Of a stretch of 64,000 nucleotides of DNA, positions 63,728 through 64,000 are shown one piece after another (the first letter of the stretch is position 1; each line of letters starts with the position of its first letter). The notes under the pieces were generated by a model. That model did not search any database. It was not told the DNA's origin and saw only the letters and a program-made list of their open reading frames with translations. The position numbers and the translations under genes are program-made. This DNA comes from a bacterium (GTDB lineage Bacteria; Bacteroidota; Bacteroidia; Flavobacteriales; Schleiferiaceae). The stretch is from positions 62,001-126,000 of the forward strand of contig WGMI01000005.1 in NCBI GenBank assembly GCA_016125155.1, given 5' to 3'.

Positions 63728-63812
63728 CGGAGAGAGAGGGATTCGAACCCCCGGAGGTTTAACCCTCAACGGTTTTCAAGACCGCCGCAATCGACCACTC
63801 TGCCATCTCTCC
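63728..63812 (-). tRNA. tRNA-Ser (anticodon TGA)
   Basis: 85 nt with a long variable arm. Acceptor GGAGAGA / TCTCTCC, anticodon loop CTTGAAA (anticodon TGA), T loop TTCGAAT, discriminator G. It reads UCA codons. Related to but distinct from the CGA isoacceptor 1.1 kb away. Confidence 0.95.
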
Positions 63813-63816
63813 GGGG

Positions 63817-63824
63817 CAAAAGTA
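63817..63824 (-). promoter_or_regulatory. Bacteroidota -7 promoter element for tRNA-Ser(TGA)
   Basis: TACTTTTG on the minus strand, full match, 4 nt before the tRNA. Confidence 0.6.
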
Positions 63825-63879
63825 CAACCCGCAGGTTCACGGTGCCGGATTTCCAACCTTTGGGCGTTTGGGGGCGTTG

Positions 63880-63887
63880 TACCTTTG
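63880..63887 (+). promoter_or_regulatory. Bacteroidota -7 promoter element with -33 TTTG
   Basis: TACCTTTG, with TTTG at 63859-63862 and a 17-nt spacer. The most complete promoter in the window. Transcription would start near 63892. Confidence 0.65.
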
Positions 63888-63918
63888 AAGAATGACCTTG
63901 GCGTTCATCCGATTGTGC

Positions 63919-64000
63919 ATGAAAAACTCTGTTTCTTTTTTTCGCTGGCCGTTTATTGTTACCATCGGGTTGTGGTTGTTGGGGAACGTTGGGGTCCAGG
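63919..64000 (+). CDS. Start of an exported or membrane protein (cut by window edge)
   Basis: Only 27 codons are visible: MKNSVSFFRWPFIVTIGLWL then LGNVGVQ, a basic start plus a hydrophobic stretch like a signal peptide or membrane anchor. ATG 63892 in the same frame would add nine residues but coincides with the predicted transcription start. Identity cannot be told. Confidence 0.55.
   Translation, partial: MKNSVSFFRWPFIVTIGLWLLGNVGVQ

Noticed and set aside
62398-63762. Short ORFs (62398-62625, 62438-62815, 63400-63762) over the tRNA-Ser regions
   Set aside because: They read through tRNA genes and hairpins. Phrases like RDSNPGYP and EGFEPPEV are translated tRNA-Ser sequence, a known annotation artefact.

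Overview
The window reads as chromosomal DNA of a fairly GC-rich member of the Bacteroidota. Several independent signs agree: a T9SS C-terminal sorting domain on a 2335-residue secreted protein; TonB-dependent receptors with a CarboxypepD-like N-terminal domain; Bacteroidota-typical families (BT_3928-type DoxX protein, DUF1599, DUF5916, TIGR02757, a PspC protein paired with PadR, DUF5362-like); an archaeal/eukaryote-type ProS; and, in front of many genes, the Bacteroidota sigma-factor -7 element TAnnTTTG (sometimes TAnnTTCG). Genus and species cannot be told from the sequence alone.

Layout. 1-6.5 kb: 5' part of proS, then divergently a Trp/Asn/Pro/Gly-rich lipoprotein coupled to a FadL-like barrel, a VPS10/BNR-repeat exported protein and a small DUF1801 protein. 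7.1-9.3 kb: PadR regulator and PspC membrane protein. 9.3-13.1 kb: mdh, a GT-C type membrane protein and a GT2 glycosyltransferase. 13.1-18.3 kb: an envelope-folding operon (large PpiC-type isomerase, SurA-like lipoprotein, SurA-like isomerase, MoxR ATPase). 18.4-26.4 kb: guaB, mtgA, a stand-alone receiver protein, comEC, a SpoIID/LytB protein, lpxB and surE. 26.4-32.2 kb: a YugP-type metalloprotease with an apparent frameshift, a CDGSH protein, a DEAD-box helicase, a small membrane protein, rnpB, an AT-rich islet with a small acidic ORF, an unknown gene and an Smr protein. 32.3-39.3 kb: the giant T9SS cargo protein. 39.4-45.5 kb: tRNA-Arg followed by a duplicated 79-bp segment, a TonB receptor, an orphan DppB-type permease, a DoxX-family protein and DUF1599. 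45.5-50.7 kb: folP-cdaA (folate; c-di-AMP), glgA-glgC (glycogen), and two small membrane proteins. 50.6-54.6 kb: DUF5916 barrel, LolD-like ATPase and TIGR02757 protein. 54.9-58.5 kb: an SRA-HNH endonuclease, a VIT1/CCC1 transporter and a LytTR/LytS two-component pair. 58.8-64 kb: a TonB receptor, an SDR-type reductase, two tRNA-Ser genes (CGA, TGA) each with a related hairpin-rich repeat just downstream, a DUF5362-like membrane protein and the start of another gene.

Most of the content is housekeeping and cell-envelope biology: lipid A, peptidoglycan synthesis and processing, outer-membrane protein folding and quality control, nucleotide and folate metabolism, glycogen and c-di-AMP. No prophage, transposase, CRISPR array or complete mobile element was seen. 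The least explained signals are non-coding: the two tRNA-Ser-linked repeats, whose first hairpin differs between copies by a compensatory base-pair change; the 79-bp direct repeat that re-creates the 3' end of tRNA-Arg; and the AT-rich islet between rnpB and the Smr gene, bounded by a near-identical 23-nt direct repeat.
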